Source: Lysobacteraceae bacterium
GTDB taxonomy: Bacteria > Pseudomonadota > Gammaproteobacteria > Xanthomonadales > BQJN01
Assembly (NCBI GenBank): GCA_021604725.1
Contig: BQJN01000002.1
Location: 1 to 64,000 of the forward strand
Length of the DNA: 64,000 bases
Direction: 5' to 3'
Numbering within the stretch: position 1 is the first letter of the stretch; every line of letters begins with the position of its first letter. The notes beneath the pieces are model-generated. The model did not search any database, was not told the DNA's origin, and saw only the letters and a program-made list of their open reading frames with translations. The translations under genes were made by a program, and so were the position numbers. Below, piece after piece: positions 27,790 through 39,502 of this stretch.

Positions 27790-30700
27790 GTTTACACCCG
27801 GCAGGGATGGGTTCATTTCGTGGATGGCGCAGCACTCCATTGCAGCCAACCTGTTGATGCTTTTGCTGATTGGTGGTGGCATCTGGACCGCCATCAACAT
27901 TCAGAAAGAAGTACATCCAGAATTTGAGCTGGATATCGTCAGCGTCAGCGTGGGTTACCCGGGGGCAGCGCCAACCGAGGTTGAGCAGGGCATTCTGCGT
28001 CCGGTGGAAGAAGCCATCCGCGGCATTCAGGGTATTCGCGAGATCACCTCTACCGCACGAGAAGGGTCGGGCTCGGTGACGATCGAATTGGTCACCGGCA
28101 TTGAGCGGATGAAGGTTTTCCAGGAAATCGACCAGGCGGTGAATCGCATTCGCACATTTCCTGACGACACCGAAAAACCCGAGGTTTCCCTGCGATCACA
28201 GCAGCGAGAAGTGATGTCGCTGGCTCTGTATGGAGACGTCGACGTCTGGACGCTTCGCAAGCTCAGTGAGCAACTACGCGACCGCTTGTTGAACGATCCC
28301 TACATCACTCAGGTAGAGCTCAGCAGGGCACTGGACTACGTGACCCATGTCGAGATCCCGCAACACCGCCTGCGTGAGTATGGCCTGACGCTAGGGCAGG
28401 TGGCGCAGATGATCCGCAACTCCAGCGAGGATGTGCCGGCCGGGGTGGTCGAAACCAATGCCGGCGAAGTTTTGCTGCGAATGAAGGAGCGCAGGCAGTG
28501 GTCTGATGAATTTGCCAACATTGAAATCATTTCTTCGGGTACCGGCGCATCGGTCAAACTCGGCGACATTGCGACCATCACAGACGGCTTCGAAGAGGTT
28601 AGCTTCCACTCGCAGTTCAACCAGCAGTATTCGGCGCAGATTGAGATTTACCGCGTTGGTAGGCAATCGCCGCAGGAAATCGCAGAACGAGTCCAAGCTG
28701 TCATGGCGGATTTCGAGACCACCCTGCCCAAAGGCGTGGCCTGGCGAATTGACGGAAACGCCGCGCGCGACTACGAGCAGCGACTGAACTTGTTGCTGGA
28801 AAATGGCTTCCTGGCCATTGGCATCGTGCTGTTGATCCTGGCCCTGTTCCTGGAATTTCGCCTGGCATTCTGGGTGATGATGGGCATGACCATCTCGTTT
28901 ATTGGTGCCATCCTGTTCCTGCCGGTGGTGGGCGTGAGCATCAACATGATTTCCATGTTTGCCTTCCTGGTGGTGCTCGGTATCGTGGTTGACGATGCCA
29001 TCGTGGTCGGTGAAAACGTCTACGAGAACCGGCAAAAGGGGCTGGACCACATGACAGCGGCCATTGCAGGCACGCAGGAAATAGCCAAGCCAGTCACGGT
29101 CGCCATTATCACCACTATCGTGGCCTTTGTGCCCCTGTTGTTCATGCCCGGCACAACCGGCAAGTTCTGGTGGCCGTTGCCGGCCGTAGTCATCACGGTA
29201 CTGGCCTTGTCCTTGATTGAGGCGCTGTACATCTTGCCCGCACACCTGGCGCACAGCAGCAGCAAGCCGCGCTCCGCCGTGGGTGTGCGTTTGCATGAGC
29301 TGCAACAAAGGTTTGCGCGGGCGTTTAGCCATTTCGTCAATACACGCTACCGAAGTTTCCTCGACCTGTGCCTGAAACATCGCTACGTGACCATCACTGT
29401 GGCATTGGCCCTGTTGGTGGTCGTCGGTGGCTATGCCCGCAGCGGACACATGGGCATGATACTGATGCCACAGGTTGCCGCCGATGAAATCGAGGCGGGT
29501 ATTCGTTTGCCCGTTGGCACCACGCCCGACCAGGCGGCCCGCGTAGCGCAACAAGTCACCGATGCCACGCTGCGAATGTTTGACGAACACGATCTGTATC
29601 AAGCGGCCCACGGCGTCAAGACCAATGTTCGGGGCGGCGCATTTGTCGACGTTGAAATCGTGATGCGACCGCCGGATGAGCGAGACCTGTCGGCTGATGA
29701 TGTCATTCAACTGTGGCGAGATCAGATTGGCGATATCGAAGGGGTTGATCAGATCACCTTCGAGGCGGAGCGTGGCCCGGGTGGGCATAGAAAAGAGATT
29801 GTGATTGATCTTAGCCATTCGGACATTGAAGTACTGGAACTGGCGAGCCAGGCCCTGGTTGATCGACTTCGGGAGTTCGAAGACGCGGTCAACATCAACG
29901 ACAACAGCAGCCGCGGCAAATTGCAGTTCGACTTCACCTTGCTACCGGAAGGGCGAAACCTTGGCTTAACCCCGGCAGATGTCGGCCAACAGGTTCGCGA
30001 TGCGTTCTTCGGCGCGCTGGCCATGCGCCAGATTCGGGGCACCAACGAAGTCGAAATACGCGTCAAGCTGCCGCGAGAAGACCGCAAAGACATCCAGACC
30101 TTCTCAGACCTGGTGATTTACACACCGGATGGCACCGAAGTGCCGTTGCTGGATGTTGTGGAATTGCGTCGCGGCGAGGCTTACAGTTCGATCAGCCGTC
30201 GGGACGGCCGGCGAGTGGTCAGTGTGGGCCTGGATGTCGAGCCAAAGCGCAATGTGTCACGCGTACTGGAGGCGATAAACACTCAAACGCTGCCGGAATT
30301 GCGCGCCAATCATCCCGGCTTGACCTGGTCCTTTGAAGGCAGCCAGGCTGAAATGCGCGAATCAACCGCCACGCTTTGGGGTGGGTTCGGCCTGGCCATG
30401 GCCGTGGTGTACGCTCTGCTGGCGGTGGCATTTGGCAGCTATCTGCAGCCCATCATCGTCATGCTGGCCATTCCGTTTGGAATAATCGGTGCAGTCATCG
30501 GGCATATCCTGTTGGGTCATGACCTGTCACTGGTGAGTTTGATGGGAGTGATCGCCCTGTCAGGCGTGGTCATCAACGATGCGCTCATCATGATCGAATT
30601 GGCGAATCGTCAGCGAGGCAAAGTGTCTGCGTATGAAGCCATTCATTCGGCCGGGCTGCGACGTTTCCGCCCCATCGTGCTGACCACCTTGACGACATTT

Positions 30701-30901
30701 GGCGGTCTGACCCCCATCATCCTGGAAACATCTCGCCAGGCCGCTCACCTGGTGCCAATGGCCATATCCCTGGGGTTTGGGATCGTCTTCGCTACCGCGA
30801 TTATTCTTGTGCTCATCCCGTGTCTGTACATGATGCTGGAGGACATAAAGGAGCGTCGGGTAACAAGGCCTGAGCAGGGTGATGAGGTTGTTGTTCCTTA
30901 G
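27782..30901 (+). CDS. RND efflux permease (AcrB/MMPL-type)
   Basis: [67 protein letters not shown]. Confidence 0.95.
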   Translation: MSKFTPGRDGFISWMAQHSIAANLLMLLLIGGGIWTAINIQKEVHPEFELDIVSVSVGYPGAAPTEVEQGILRPVEEAIRGIQGIREITSTAREGSGSVTIELVTGIERMKVFQEIDQAVNRIRTFPDDTEKPEVSLRSQQREVMSLALYGDVDVWTLRKLSEQLRDRLLNDPYITQVELSRALDYVTHVEIPQHRLREYGLTLGQVAQMIRNSSEDVPAGVVETNAGEVLLRMKERRQWSDEFANIEIISSGTGASVKLGDIATITDGFEEVSFHSQFNQQYSAQIEIYRVGRQSPQEIAERVQAVMADFETTLPKGVAWRIDGNAARDYEQRLNLLLENGFLAIGIVLLILALFLEFRLAFWVMMGMTISFIGAILFLPVVGVSINMISMFAFLVVLGIVVDDAIVVGENVYENRQKGLDHMTAAIAGTQEIAKPVTVAIITTIVAFVPLLFMPGTTGKFWWPLPAVVITVLALSLIEALYILPAHLAHSSSKPRSAVGVRLHELQQRFARAFSHFVNTRYRSFLDLCLKHRYVTITVALALLVVVGGYARSGHMGMILMPQVAADEIEAGIRLPVGTTPDQAARVAQQVTDATLRMFDEHDLYQAAHGVKTNVRGGAFVDVEIVMRPPDERDLSADDVIQLWRDQIGDIEGVDQITFEAERGPGGHRKEIVIDLSHSDIEVLELASQALVDRLREFEDAVNINDNSSRGKLQFDFTLLPEGRNLGLTPADVGQQVRDAFFGALAMRQIRGTNEVEIRVKLPREDRKDIQTFSDLVIYTPDGTEVPLLDVVELRRGEAYSSISRRDGRRVVSVGLDVEPKRNVSRVLEAINTQTLPELRANHPGLTWSFEGSQAEMRESTATLWGGFGLAMAVVYALLAVAFGSYLQPIIVMLAIPFGIIGAVIGHILLGHDLSLVSLMGVIALSGVVINDALIMIELANRQRGKVSAYEAIHSAGLRRFRPIVLTTLTTFGGLTPIILETSRQAAHLVPMAISLGFGIVFATAIILVLIPCLYMMLEDIKERRVTRPEQGDEVVVP

Positions 30902-30989
30902 AGATTTGGACTGCGGGTTGGTTTTGGGTTCATTCAAGAGCGACAGCCAGTTGGTATCTTTGGGGGGCGGGCCAGTAGGGTAGTGGGGC

Positions 30990-31205
30990 GGCAACAACCG
31001 TCCATGGACCGCAGCCAGCCCGCACATCCATGTGCGGTCGTTCGCCGGGATCGAGTGATCAATATCACTCGTTCTGGGCCCAGCTCACCCATCCATGGCG
31101 CGGCGAACTACCTTCGAGTGAAAGCCCAGCCTCGACATCCATGTCGAGTCGTTCGGCGCTTGTGGCGTGCCTTGGGGCACCCCACTACTACAGCGCCTCA
31201 CCCTC
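30990..31205 (-). repeat. Two tandem two-hairpin composite units
   Basis: On minus strand: GTGAG..[hairpin]..CGAACGAC..[CATGGATG hairpin]..GCTGG, twice. Confidence 0.75.
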
Positions 31206-31208
31206 ATC

Positions 31209-32405
31209 CTAACGTGTGGTTGAATACCGCGGCGTCATCACCAACGGTACAAAGAGCAAGAGGGCGGCGATTGCACCAATCAGCCCCACCGACACTACCG
31301 AATGGGTAATGGTCAGCGCCGTGATCGTTCCAGCGATCGCCGGGCCGCTGGCTGCTCCCAGGGCTTCGGTTCCTGGGGCCAGTGCCAGGACCTTGTTGCC
31401 ATGGCGATCCTCGGCCAGGAAGCCAAGCAAATTTGCGATGCCGAAATTCCAGCCGAAGCCCCAAAGGGCAAGGCCAATGACGAAACTTGTCTGGCCATTG
31501 GATAACGCCAATAGCAGTAGTCCAAGCAGCTGCAGTACAGCGATACTTGCCAGGCGTAGCAGCGGTCGATTTGCTGAGCCCAGGGCGATGGCTGTCAGTG
31601 AGCCGGCGGCCTGAAAGACGATGGAGAGACTCAGGTAGCCCGCAATATCTGCCGATGCTAGACCCGACTCAGCACCGACTTTGGCGGCGAAGCCCCAGAC
31701 TGCCCCCAAGTTGAGTGTGAACGCAAACAGACCCAACAGGGCCATCCAGGGCCTGCTCTGCCAGACGATCCCGGGTCGCCGGGCCTGGTCCAAATCGAGC
31801 TTCGGCAGCTGAAAGCTGGCCACTAAAGCTATCACGCCCATGCCAGCCAGCAACCCCATCAGCAGCTTCCAAAGATCAGCGCCAACCTGGTCAGGCAGGG
31901 AAGCCAGAACAGCGCCAATGATGCACATGTTGGTAAAGGAGAAGATTGCGAATGCTCGTACCGGACTTGACTGCCGACCAAGCACTACGACGGCACAGGC
32001 ATACAGCAAGCCATCGCCGGCACAGCCTATTGCAAAGCGCAGCGCCAGCAGTGTCTGGTAGTCGGTGATCGCGGCCGCTGCGAGGTTGCCCAAGGCGACT
32101 ACTGCGGCACCGGCAAGTGCCAGTTTTCTTACGCCAATACGACGCGTAAAGGCCAGTACCACTATTGAGGCGATGGCGATTCCGAACACTTCTGCGCCCA
32201 TCAGCCAGCCCAATTGTTGATCGCTCAATTGCAGCAGGTCTGCGGCGGCCGACAACACCATCGGCGATAAATTGAACATCGCGGTGCCGGCAACGCCGAT
32301 AACGATCGCGGCAAGCAGTTGGCTCAGCGGATATTTTTCTGACGAGTTGGTGTTCACATTCGACGGCGTTAACGAAAACGTTAACCTACCTGAGCACTCG
32401 CCCAT
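31209..32405 (-). CDS. MFS transporter
   Basis: Twelve-TM-like hydrophobic pattern, GWLMGAEVFGIAIASIVVLAFTRRIGVRKLALAG. Confidence 0.8.
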   Translation of the reverse strand: MGECSGRLTFSLTPSNVNTNSSEKYPLSQLLAAIVIGVAGTAMFNLSPMVLSAAADLLQLSDQQLGWLMGAEVFGIAIASIVVLAFTRRIGVRKLALAGAAVVALGNLAAAAITDYQTLLALRFAIGCAGDGLLYACAVVVLGRQSSPVRAFAIFSFTNMCIIGAVLASLPDQVGADLWKLLMGLLAGMGVIALVASFQLPKLDLDQARRPGIVWQSRPWMALLGLFAFTLNLGAVWGFAAKVGAESGLASADIAGYLSLSIVFQAAGSLTAIALGSANRPLLRLASIAVLQLLGLLLLALSNGQTSFVIGLALWGFGWNFGIANLLGFLAEDRHGNKVLALAPGTEALGAASGPAIAGTITALTITHSVVSVGLIGAIAALLLFVPLVMTPRYSTTR

Positions 32406-32441
32406 TTGTAAGTATTTCCTTGGGATGGTTGGGAGTGGAGC

Positions 32442-33686
32442 TTGAAAGGCATCGTCAATATTTTTCTGGCAGCGGCGCTTGCCGGTGTCGGTGTCGCGAC
32501 GGATGCCAGCGATGGCGCAGAAAACGCCGCTTCGCTCTATGGTGAGCTTTCGATCCTGGAAGACTATGCAGACCCCACCTTGCGCAGCGGTCACGACCTG
32601 TTTCGTCCGCTCACGGACGCCATGGCGGGTTACTTCGATTTCAAGGACCGGTTGAGCGACAAGCAGGGACTGGCGTACACCATAGAGATCGCCCCGCAAT
32701 TTCAGTGGGGACTGGATGGCGGCTATACCGCCAATAACGAAACCAATTTGATCTTGCAATGGGCGGCGGTTGATACGACCGATTCCAAACGCGGCAGCCT
32801 GTTGGCCTGGTACCAGTTCGCCAATACTTTAAGTGATCTCAACACCTCGCAGTTCATGGATCGAATCGGTGTCATCAGCCCGGTAAACGGTGGAGATACC
32901 GCGCCGGGCAGCGCCAACCAGCTGTGGCAGATGCTGGCCTGGGAGCAGTGGTTTGCCGATGAGGCGCTGCGCTTTGGCGTGGGCAAGCTGACGACACGAA
33001 CATTTCTCAATCTCAATCGTTACGCCGTCAGCGACCGGGAAGATTTCTTCAGCCCGATGATCGTCAACAATCCGGTTTCGCCGTTCACTGCGCGAAATGG
33101 CATGGGGGCATTTGGTCAATACCATTTCGACACCTCCTATCTGACCACCATGCTGCGTGAGGCTGATGGCACCAGTACCGATATCAGTTTCGACTCCATT
33201 GGCAGTGGCAAGTGGGAAGGTGCGGTAGAGCTTGGTTTGACGCCTCAGGTGGCGGGGCTGGGACAGGGCTATTACCGCTTCACCGCCTATTACACCGACG
33301 ACATCGGTGCCGGTGTCGATCTGCAACCCCATGGTTGGTCTGCAGCGCTGAGTTTCGACCAGGACTTTGGTGACAAATATGCCGGGCTCGTGCGTTATGC
33401 CTGGGCCAGCGAACGCTATCGTGCGTTCAAACAGCGGATCGCTATCGGCGCACAAATCAAAGCTCCATTGCAGTTTGAAAATGACCGCATTGGGGTTGCC
33501 GCCTGGTGGGCCGAATCCAGCGCCGCTCAGTTGGGCAATGAGACCGGTCTGGAGCTGTTCTGGAAACTCCAGTTGGCGCCATACCTGGAGTTCACTCCTG
33601 ACTTGCAAGTGATCTTCAACCCGCAGCAAGACACCACGCGAGATGTGGTCTATGTCGCCAACCTTCGATTGCGCGTCGTTTTGTAG
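32442..33686 (+). CDS. OprB-like carbohydrate-selective porin
   Basis: Signal peptide; KQGLAYTIEIAPQFQWG..., beta-barrel pattern, TTG start. Confidence 0.6.
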   Translation: MKGIVNIFLAAALAGVGVATDASDGAENAASLYGELSILEDYADPTLRSGHDLFRPLTDAMAGYFDFKDRLSDKQGLAYTIEIAPQFQWGLDGGYTANNETNLILQWAAVDTTDSKRGSLLAWYQFANTLSDLNTSQFMDRIGVISPVNGGDTAPGSANQLWQMLAWEQWFADEALRFGVGKLTTRTFLNLNRYAVSDREDFFSPMIVNNPVSPFTARNGMGAFGQYHFDTSYLTTMLREADGTSTDISFDSIGSGKWEGAVELGLTPQVAGLGQGYYRFTAYYTDDIGAGVDLQPHGWSAALSFDQDFGDKYAGLVRYAWASERYRAFKQRIAIGAQIKAPLQFENDRIGVAAWWAESSAAQLGNETGLELFWKLQLAPYLEFTPDLQVIFNPQQDTTRDVVYVANLRLRVVL

Positions 33687-33720
33687 GTGGATCTATTTAT
33701 CGTTTATTGAGGACATGGAA

Positions 33721-34980
33721 ATGAATCGAAACAAACTAGTACTGGGCCTGCTGGCCAGCTTGTCATCCGGACTCTGCATGGCGCAAATGGGCGCGGCCGA
33801 TACGCCGGAAGAGATTGATCCTATCGATCCGGGTGAGGAGCCCGTGGTTCACTTGAATCCTGACGATCCCACCTATGACGTATGGAAAAAAGTCCGTGAC
33901 GATATTCAAGAGGGGCGAGACCCGGGGCCGATCAATGTGCAGCGCTTTGAAGGCCATGTGCCGTGGGTTGGCATTCCGACCTTTTTTCACTTGCCGGTTG
34001 CGCTGACAACCAAAGACCTCGAGGTCGGAAAGGTCGAAGTGGCGATCATGGGGGCCGAGTTGATTGGAGACATGCGAGCGCGTTCCTGGGGTCCACAGGA
34101 AATGCGTAACCCGCATCGATCGGAGGTCTACCACAACTGGGGCAGCATGACGATGCCGGAACTCGATTCAGGGGTGACAGCACTGCAAGAGTTGACGGTG
34201 GTCGACTACGGCGATGCGCCGATTGAGCCGATGAGCATTGAGCGCACCATTCCGCTGGTCCGGGAGTATGTTCGTGACATCGCCAGCGTTGAGATCGAAC
34301 CTGGAAAACGAACCATTCCGATCATTATTGGTGGTGGGCATGCCTTGATGTATCCCGATGCGGCCGGGTTGACAGATGTTTATGGCAAGAAGAACCTCAG
34401 CATTATTCACTTCGACGCCCATGCCGACCAGGCACCGGTGGGCTTTGGTCATTTTGTGACGCATGGGAATCCGGTACGGCAATTGGTTGAGGGCGGATTC
34501 ATCGAAGGCAACGATGTGATTCAGGTTGGCCTGCGTGGACCTAACTCGACAGACCTAAGTGGGGTGGAGTGGAACCGCACCAACAACCTTCGCTACTACA
34601 TGATGGCGGAAGTGGAGGTTCGTGGTTGGCAGGCGGTAATGGAGGATATCCTCAAAGACGTACGAGACGTTGGCAAGCCATTGTTCGTTTCATTTGATGT
34701 TGATGTGATTGATCCGGCGTTTATTCCTGGCACCTCAACGCCCGAGCCGGGTGGCATGTATATGCGAGAAGCGTTGCCGTTGATGCGCCGTCTCTGCGCA
34801 GAGAATCAGGTCGTTGGCGTGGAGATCGTCGAATTAAGACCGGACTCAGACCCTGGCTACACGACCATGCTCAATGCGAAGGCGATACTACGCCAATGCT
34901 TGAACGGGCTGGCGATGCGCAAGAAGGGTCTAACCGAGCCGGGCTATATGCACCCGCATATGGTCGACGACGGCCAATAA
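33721..34980 (+). CDS. Ureohydrolase (agmatinase/arginase-like) with signal peptide
   Basis: GGGHA, IIHFDAHADQ, SFDVDVIDPAFIPGTSTPEPGG; N-terminus MNRNKLVLGLLASLSSGLCMAQ. Confidence 0.85.
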   Translation: MNRNKLVLGLLASLSSGLCMAQMGAADTPEEIDPIDPGEEPVVHLNPDDPTYDVWKKVRDDIQEGRDPGPINVQRFEGHVPWVGIPTFFHLPVALTTKDLEVGKVEVAIMGAELIGDMRARSWGPQEMRNPHRSEVYHNWGSMTMPELDSGVTALQELTVVDYGDAPIEPMSIERTIPLVREYVRDIASVEIEPGKRTIPIIIGGGHALMYPDAAGLTDVYGKKNLSIIHFDAHADQAPVGFGHFVTHGNPVRQLVEGGFIEGNDVIQVGLRGPNSTDLSGVEWNRTNNLRYYMMAEVEVRGWQAVMEDILKDVRDVGKPLFVSFDVDVIDPAFIPGTSTPEPGGMYMREALPLMRRLCAENQVVGVEIVELRPDSDPGYTTMLNAKAILRQCLNGLAMRKKGLTEPGYMHPHMVDDGQ

Positions 34981-35081
34981 GGTTGACGGTATCGAGCACG
35001 GCCATGGATTGGCTGGCTTGATGTTGATGGTTTGGCAACTTTCTGCAGTGGACTCACTGTGTCCAGGGTGCGCGAGCGTCG

Positions 35082-36698
35082 CTAGTCCCAGGTAGCCCTC
35101 ACTTGAAGGCCGGCTTTGCGCAGGCCGTCGATTAGATCAGCGACCAGTTCGTCTTCGGCAATGAAACAGCTGATGAAGCGCTTGCCATGGTCGACAAAGT
35201 CGGGTCGTAGCTTCAGTAGCTCCGCCAACTCAGGTTTGGCATGATCGGTCATCCCCAATTGCCCCATGCAACTGGCGCGCATCAACGGCTGCCAGAACAG
35301 TGCTGCGGGCTTGAGCTGACGGGCCAAATCCAGCGCTTCATGGTATTGACGATCGCGAACGGCCTTGAAAACCATCGGGTAGTCGAAGTAGGCCGGGTGT
35401 CCGTCCATGGTTTGCAGCAGCTCACGCAACAATCCGCAGGCACGGTCCCAATCACCAGCGAACCCCAACAACACCGCCGCGTCGGCGCGGTACGAGGCTG
35501 GGGTCGTTTGGTCGTTGATGATGGCGTCGGCAATGCCGCGCAATTGCTCCAGTTTGCGTTGCTGTAACAAGGTGAATCCGTAGGAGATACGGCAGGGCGC
35601 ACACTCGGGCGCCAACTCTAGTGCTTTTTGCTGCAGCGCCACCACCGATCGAAGCTGGCTTGCTTCGTCGGTATAGCCGAATGCCCAGGCGGCCCGTCGC
35701 AAGTCGCCCAACATGGACAATACCAGCGGGTTTTCGGGCTCTAGCTCAACGGCACGTTCCAAGGAAGCCCTGGCCTGTGCGTAGGACGGTGCCGACGTTT
35801 TGTGCAGGTAGTGGTGAAAACGCAGGATGGACTCATAGACTCGGAAATCGCTGTCGGCACTGGCCCCCAGCTCACTGCGCAAATTTCGACCGAGAACACC
35901 GGTGAAAATGTCAGCAGATTGCGAAATGACCTGCTGCGCAATCGTTGTTTGCAGGTCTAACAGGCCGGCGGTGTCTAAATCGCGGTCAAAGCGATCTGCC
36001 CAGCATTCACGGTGTAGAAAATGGTCGTACAGTCTTGCATTGACTCTCAAATTGGAGCCATCGCGCCTAACACTGCCTTCCAGAAAGAAGCGGACGCCCA
36101 TTTTGCCCATTGCGTCCAAGTCAGGGGTGGAGTCGACGTGTGGCTCGATTGCGTGACGCGAGACCACACGCAGTTCGGGAATTCGTGTCAGGATCTGGAT
36201 CAGCTCTTCTCTCAAGCCATCAGCCAGCCAGGCTTCGCTTTGATGTTCGCTATGGTCGGCAAAAGGCAATACGGCAACGCCGGTTGGCCCGGCGGCGGAC
36301 ATTGCGCTGGCTGGCGGCGCGGCTTTGCTGCGAATATGAAAACTTGGCTGGTACCGGCCTTTAGGTATGGTAATGACCACCGGGTCCAACATGCCGGCGC
36401 TCAAGTAATACGCATCAAGCGCGCGCCTGAGCTTGCCGACCTCAATGCGTACGATGGCATCGTTGGCCGGGTCGAAGTCGGCACCGCGTGCCAGCACTTC
36501 ATGTGCCAGCAAGCGTTGGGTCAGCGGCTCGGTGGGTTGCGCCCGTGCAGCATGCACCATGAAACTCAGGAGCTTGCGCGAGCGATCTGAGGCTCGGAAC
36601 GTCCGCACCTCAAGCAGCCTGGACAACTGTGCAATCACTGGATCGTCAGTTGCTGTCAACTTTTCTGAAGCGGTGTCAGGCTGATGCTGTGTGACCAT
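35082..36698 (-). CDS. Winged-helix DNA-binding protein with FlgO/TolB-N-like and TPR-like C-terminal regions
   Basis: DAIVRIEVGKLRRALDAYY..VVITIPKGRYQPSF then VAVLPFADHSEHQSEAWLADGLREELIQIL. Confidence 0.7.
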   Translation of the reverse strand: MVTQHQPDTASEKLTATDDPVIAQLSRLLEVRTFRASDRSRKLLSFMVHAARAQPTEPLTQRLLAHEVLARGADFDPANDAIVRIEVGKLRRALDAYYLSAGMLDPVVITIPKGRYQPSFHIRSKAAPPASAMSAAGPTGVAVLPFADHSEHQSEAWLADGLREELIQILTRIPELRVVSRHAIEPHVDSTPDLDAMGKMGVRFFLEGSVRRDGSNLRVNARLYDHFLHRECWADRFDRDLDTAGLLDLQTTIAQQVISQSADIFTGVLGRNLRSELGASADSDFRVYESILRFHHYLHKTSAPSYAQARASLERAVELEPENPLVLSMLGDLRRAAWAFGYTDEASQLRSVVALQQKALELAPECAPCRISYGFTLLQQRKLEQLRGIADAIINDQTTPASYRADAAVLLGFAGDWDRACGLLRELLQTMDGHPAYFDYPMVFKAVRDRQYHEALDLARQLKPAALFWQPLMRASCMGQLGMTDHAKPELAELLKLRPDFVDHGKRFISCFIAEDELVADLIDGLRKAGLQVRATWD

Positions 36699-36837
36699 GT
36701 AAGTGATTGTAACCAGAACGGCCATCGAACGCGCCAGCAACCGTTGCGTGCCGATGTCTGCTTGAAGAGGTTGACCGATGCAAGCTACGAAAAGCAGCCT
36801 TTTTGGCGCACAGGACGGTGGTCTATATTGTTTCCGG

Positions 36838-37308
36838 TCAGAAGCCGTAGCCGACGCTTACGCCAAAATAGCTTGTATTGCTGCCATCCTCGATGAAATC
36901 GAAACTGGCAATGGGGCCAACCGTCCAGTCATCGAAATGCCAATCGTAGCCGAGGCTGATTTGCCAGAGGAACAATGTCTTGTTGTTCTTCAGCTTGGTT
37001 TCAGCGCCTGGCCCGGTAGCGACTTTCCAGCCGTTATCGAAAAATTTTGCGGCCGCGAACCCGTATGCGGCCAGATCGAAGTCGCCGCGCACCTGCTCGA
37101 CGAAAACCACCGCTGAATAGCCATTGTCGAAGGTATAGGCGTAATCGACACCCAAATAGACCGAACTTTCGCCGTCGTGCCACGCCGCGCCCGTCGCCAT
37201 GGCGATGTGGTGCGGATGCTTGTCATCGCCGGCCGCCAACGCGAAAGAGCCTGCGAATGCCCAGATCGCTGTGATGAGCAGGCAATATGCGAGTTGCTTT
37301 GATGGCAT
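36838..37308 (-). CDS. Small outer-membrane-type secreted protein
   Basis: Signal peptide, beta-strand pattern, terminal VSVGYGF. Confidence 0.6.
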   Translation of the reverse strand: MPSKQLAYCLLITAIWAFAGSFALAAGDDKHPHHIAMATGAAWHDGESSVYLGVDYAYTFDNGYSAVVFVEQVRGDFDLAAYGFAAAKFFDNGWKVATGPGAETKLKNNKTLFLWQISLGYDWHFDDWTVGPIASFDFIEDGSNTSYFGVSVGYGF

Positions 37309-37582
37309 ATCAGTTCCAGAGCTGAGAATCACCGAATTGCAGTTACCAGCCGTGCCCGGTGGCATGGGGTGTTCATGTCACAGCGGCTGTTCGACAGCTG
37401 TTGCCGCTCAGACCGTGGACGCTTTGGCTAACAAACCCCACCCAAGTTCCGGAGAACTTGGGTGGGAGCGTGGTGTCGGTGGAGACTTCGGGTTTGATGC
37501 CCACTTCTGCAGTTTCGCGACAACCTTCTGTGTGGTCGAGGCTGTTGCGAAACCACAGCCGACGCGATACATGGATGTATCG

Positions 37583-37685
37583 CTCATTTCGATGGGCCCT
37601 AAGCCATTGAAATGTAAGGAACCCGATAACCGCGCTTCTCGGGTTCCGCGGTGTTGCTAGTCCAGGATGGACTATTGCAACACCC
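37583..37685. repeat. Hairpin repeat pair (loop ATAACCGCGCTTCT; second hairpin GTGTTGCTAGTCCAGGATGGACTATTGCAACAC)
   Basis: Shares conserved loop with 13725-13812 and, inverted, 41408-41490. Confidence 0.7.
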
Positions 37686-37690
37686 TCTGG

Positions 37691-39502
37691 TCAGTGAAAG
37701 GAAATCTGTGCCGCAAAAGGCCGATCCAGCTGCGCTTGTACCTGGGCGCTTACCGCATCCCTGATGCTCACCGGTTCGCCACGGAAAATCGTGGTCAGCA
37801 CGCTGGTCTTGGCGATGTCGCTCGGGTCGATCTCAAACAGGTTCTGATCCAGGATGATGAAATCCGCTGACTTTCCGGCCTTGATGCTGCCGGTGAGGTC
37901 TTCCAGCTCCATGGCCCAGGCACCGTTAATGGTCATCATGCGAATGGCCTGGTCCAGCGAAATCGGAGTGCCCCAGGCACCTTCCATCTCACCCCACGGG
38001 TTTTCGCGGGTCACCAGGGTCTCGAAGCCGATCCAGATGCCCTCCAGCGGCGTGACCGGCCAGTCGGTGCCGACAACGCCTCGTCCACCAGCAGCCAGAA
38101 TCTCGGCGATCGGAAATGCGCCCTCGACCTGTCCATCGGTCAGAAGGGTTTTGGCCCCTTCGGCGAACTCCGAGTTGTACCAGTAGATTGGCGAAAACTC
38201 TGGAATCACGTTGAGTTCAGCAAAACGTGGTCGGTCGTCAGGGTGCACAAAGACAGTGTGCGTCATCTGGTGGCGCGGCCCATTCGGTCCATTCTTCTTT
38301 CGAGCGAACTCTACGGCATCGAGAAATTGTTGTGCCGAGCCGTCGCCATTGCAATGCGCATCGACACGGATACCCAACTGGTCCAGATAGGCGACGACGT
38401 CATTGATCTCCGGTTGCGTCAGATTGGCGTCACCGCCGCGCCAACTCTCCTCGCCGCGGTAGGGGTCGAGCATCAACGAGGAGCGCGATGGCGTGACCCC
38501 ATCGAAATGGAATTTGACGCCGTTGGGGTTAACCAGTTCGGAACGGTACATCAAGCGCTTGCCGGCGATATGGTCCCAGCGGCCGTCGACATAGCCATAG
38601 TCATCTTTCCAGGACAGGTGAGTCTCAACCCGGAGCGTGAGCTGGTCGCTTTCGTCGAGATAATGCACGGCCTCGATCATGGGTACGTTCATTTGCGAGA
38701 ACTTGGCGCCAACCACGCCGATCGCACTGAGCCGCTCGACCGCTTCCTTGTAGGCTTCTTCGTAGGCTTGCTGAGGTATCGGTGGCATGGCGGCGAAGAA
38801 GGGGGCCTGGGCACCGTCTTCGACAATACCCAGCAGATCGCCGTCCTCAGTACGCAGGAAATGGCCGTGGCGCGGATCACGTGTTTCGCGCGACAGGCCC
38901 GCCAACTCCATCGCTTTGGTGTTGAACATATTGTGCACGGTGCTGTTGTCGATCAGATACACGGGTCGGTCAGGCATGAACTCATCCAGCCACGCCCGCC
39001 CCGCGGTGATGCCGGCCTGATGGAATACCACGGGCTGCCATCCGCGCCCGACAATCCAGCCGTCGCCAGGGTTTTGCTCAGCGAACTCCCGCACCTGTTG
39101 CTTGACCTGCTCGGGTGTCGGCACCGCTTGTTCGAAATAGAACTGGCCGACCTTCTCGGGTACCAGAGCCAGGTCGGGATGAAGATGGGAGTCGTAAATT
39201 CCCGGCATCACAAAGCGGCCGTTGAGGTCGACCACAGTGGTTTCATCGCCAATCCACTCAGCGACTCCATCGTTGTCACCAACATAGGCGAATGCGCCGT
39301 CAACAATGGCGACCGCTTCGGCCCAAGGTTGGTCATTTTCAACGGTATAGATTTTGCCGTTGCGGTAGACTGTGTCGGAGGGTACTTGCGCCAAAGCCAG
39401 TATGGGGACCAGGCCAATCAATGCAGCTACCGCGCGACTCGACTGTTTGGCGACTTGCCTCGTCGGCTCGGTGGCCCCGCTGTGGAATTTATTGCATCTC
39501 AT
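37691..39502 (-). CDS. YtcJ-like amidohydrolase with signal peptide
   Basis: NGKIYTVENDQPWAEAVAIVDGAFAYVGD, YDSHLHPDL, GVVGTDWPV, GSIKAGKSADFIILDQNLFE. Confidence 0.85.
   Translation of the reverse strand: MRCNKFHSGATEPTRQVAKQSSRAVAALIGLVPILALAQVPSDTVYRNGKIYTVENDQPWAEAVAIVDGAFAYVGDNDGVAEWIGDETTVVDLNGRFVMPGIYDSHLHPDLALVPEKVGQFYFEQAVPTPEQVKQQVREFAEQNPGDGWIVGRGWQPVVFHQAGITAGRAWLDEFMPDRPVYLIDNSTVHNMFNTKAMELAGLSRETRDPRHGHFLRTEDGDLLGIVEDGAQAPFFAAMPPIPQQAYEEAYKEAVERLSAIGVVGAKFSQMNVPMIEAVHYLDESDQLTLRVETHLSWKDDYGYVDGRWDHIAGKRLMYRSELVNPNGVKFHFDGVTPSRSSLMLDPYRGEESWRGGDANLTQPEINDVVAYLDQLGIRVDAHCNGDGSAQQFLDAVEFARKKNGPNGPRHQMTHTVFVHPDDRPRFAELNVIPEFSPIYWYNSEFAEGAKTLLTDGQVEGAFPIAEILAAGGRGVVGTDWPVTPLEGIWIGFETLVTRENPWGEMEGAWGTPISLDQAIRMMTINGAWAMELEDLTGSIKAGKSADFIILDQNLFEIDPSDIAKTSVLTTIFRGEPVSIRDAVSAQVQAQLDRPFAAQISFH

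Noticed and set aside
28391-29818. 475-aa minus-strand ORF
   Set aside because: Entirely antisense to the well-supported RND permease; low-complexity His/Gln-rich translation typical of a shadow ORF
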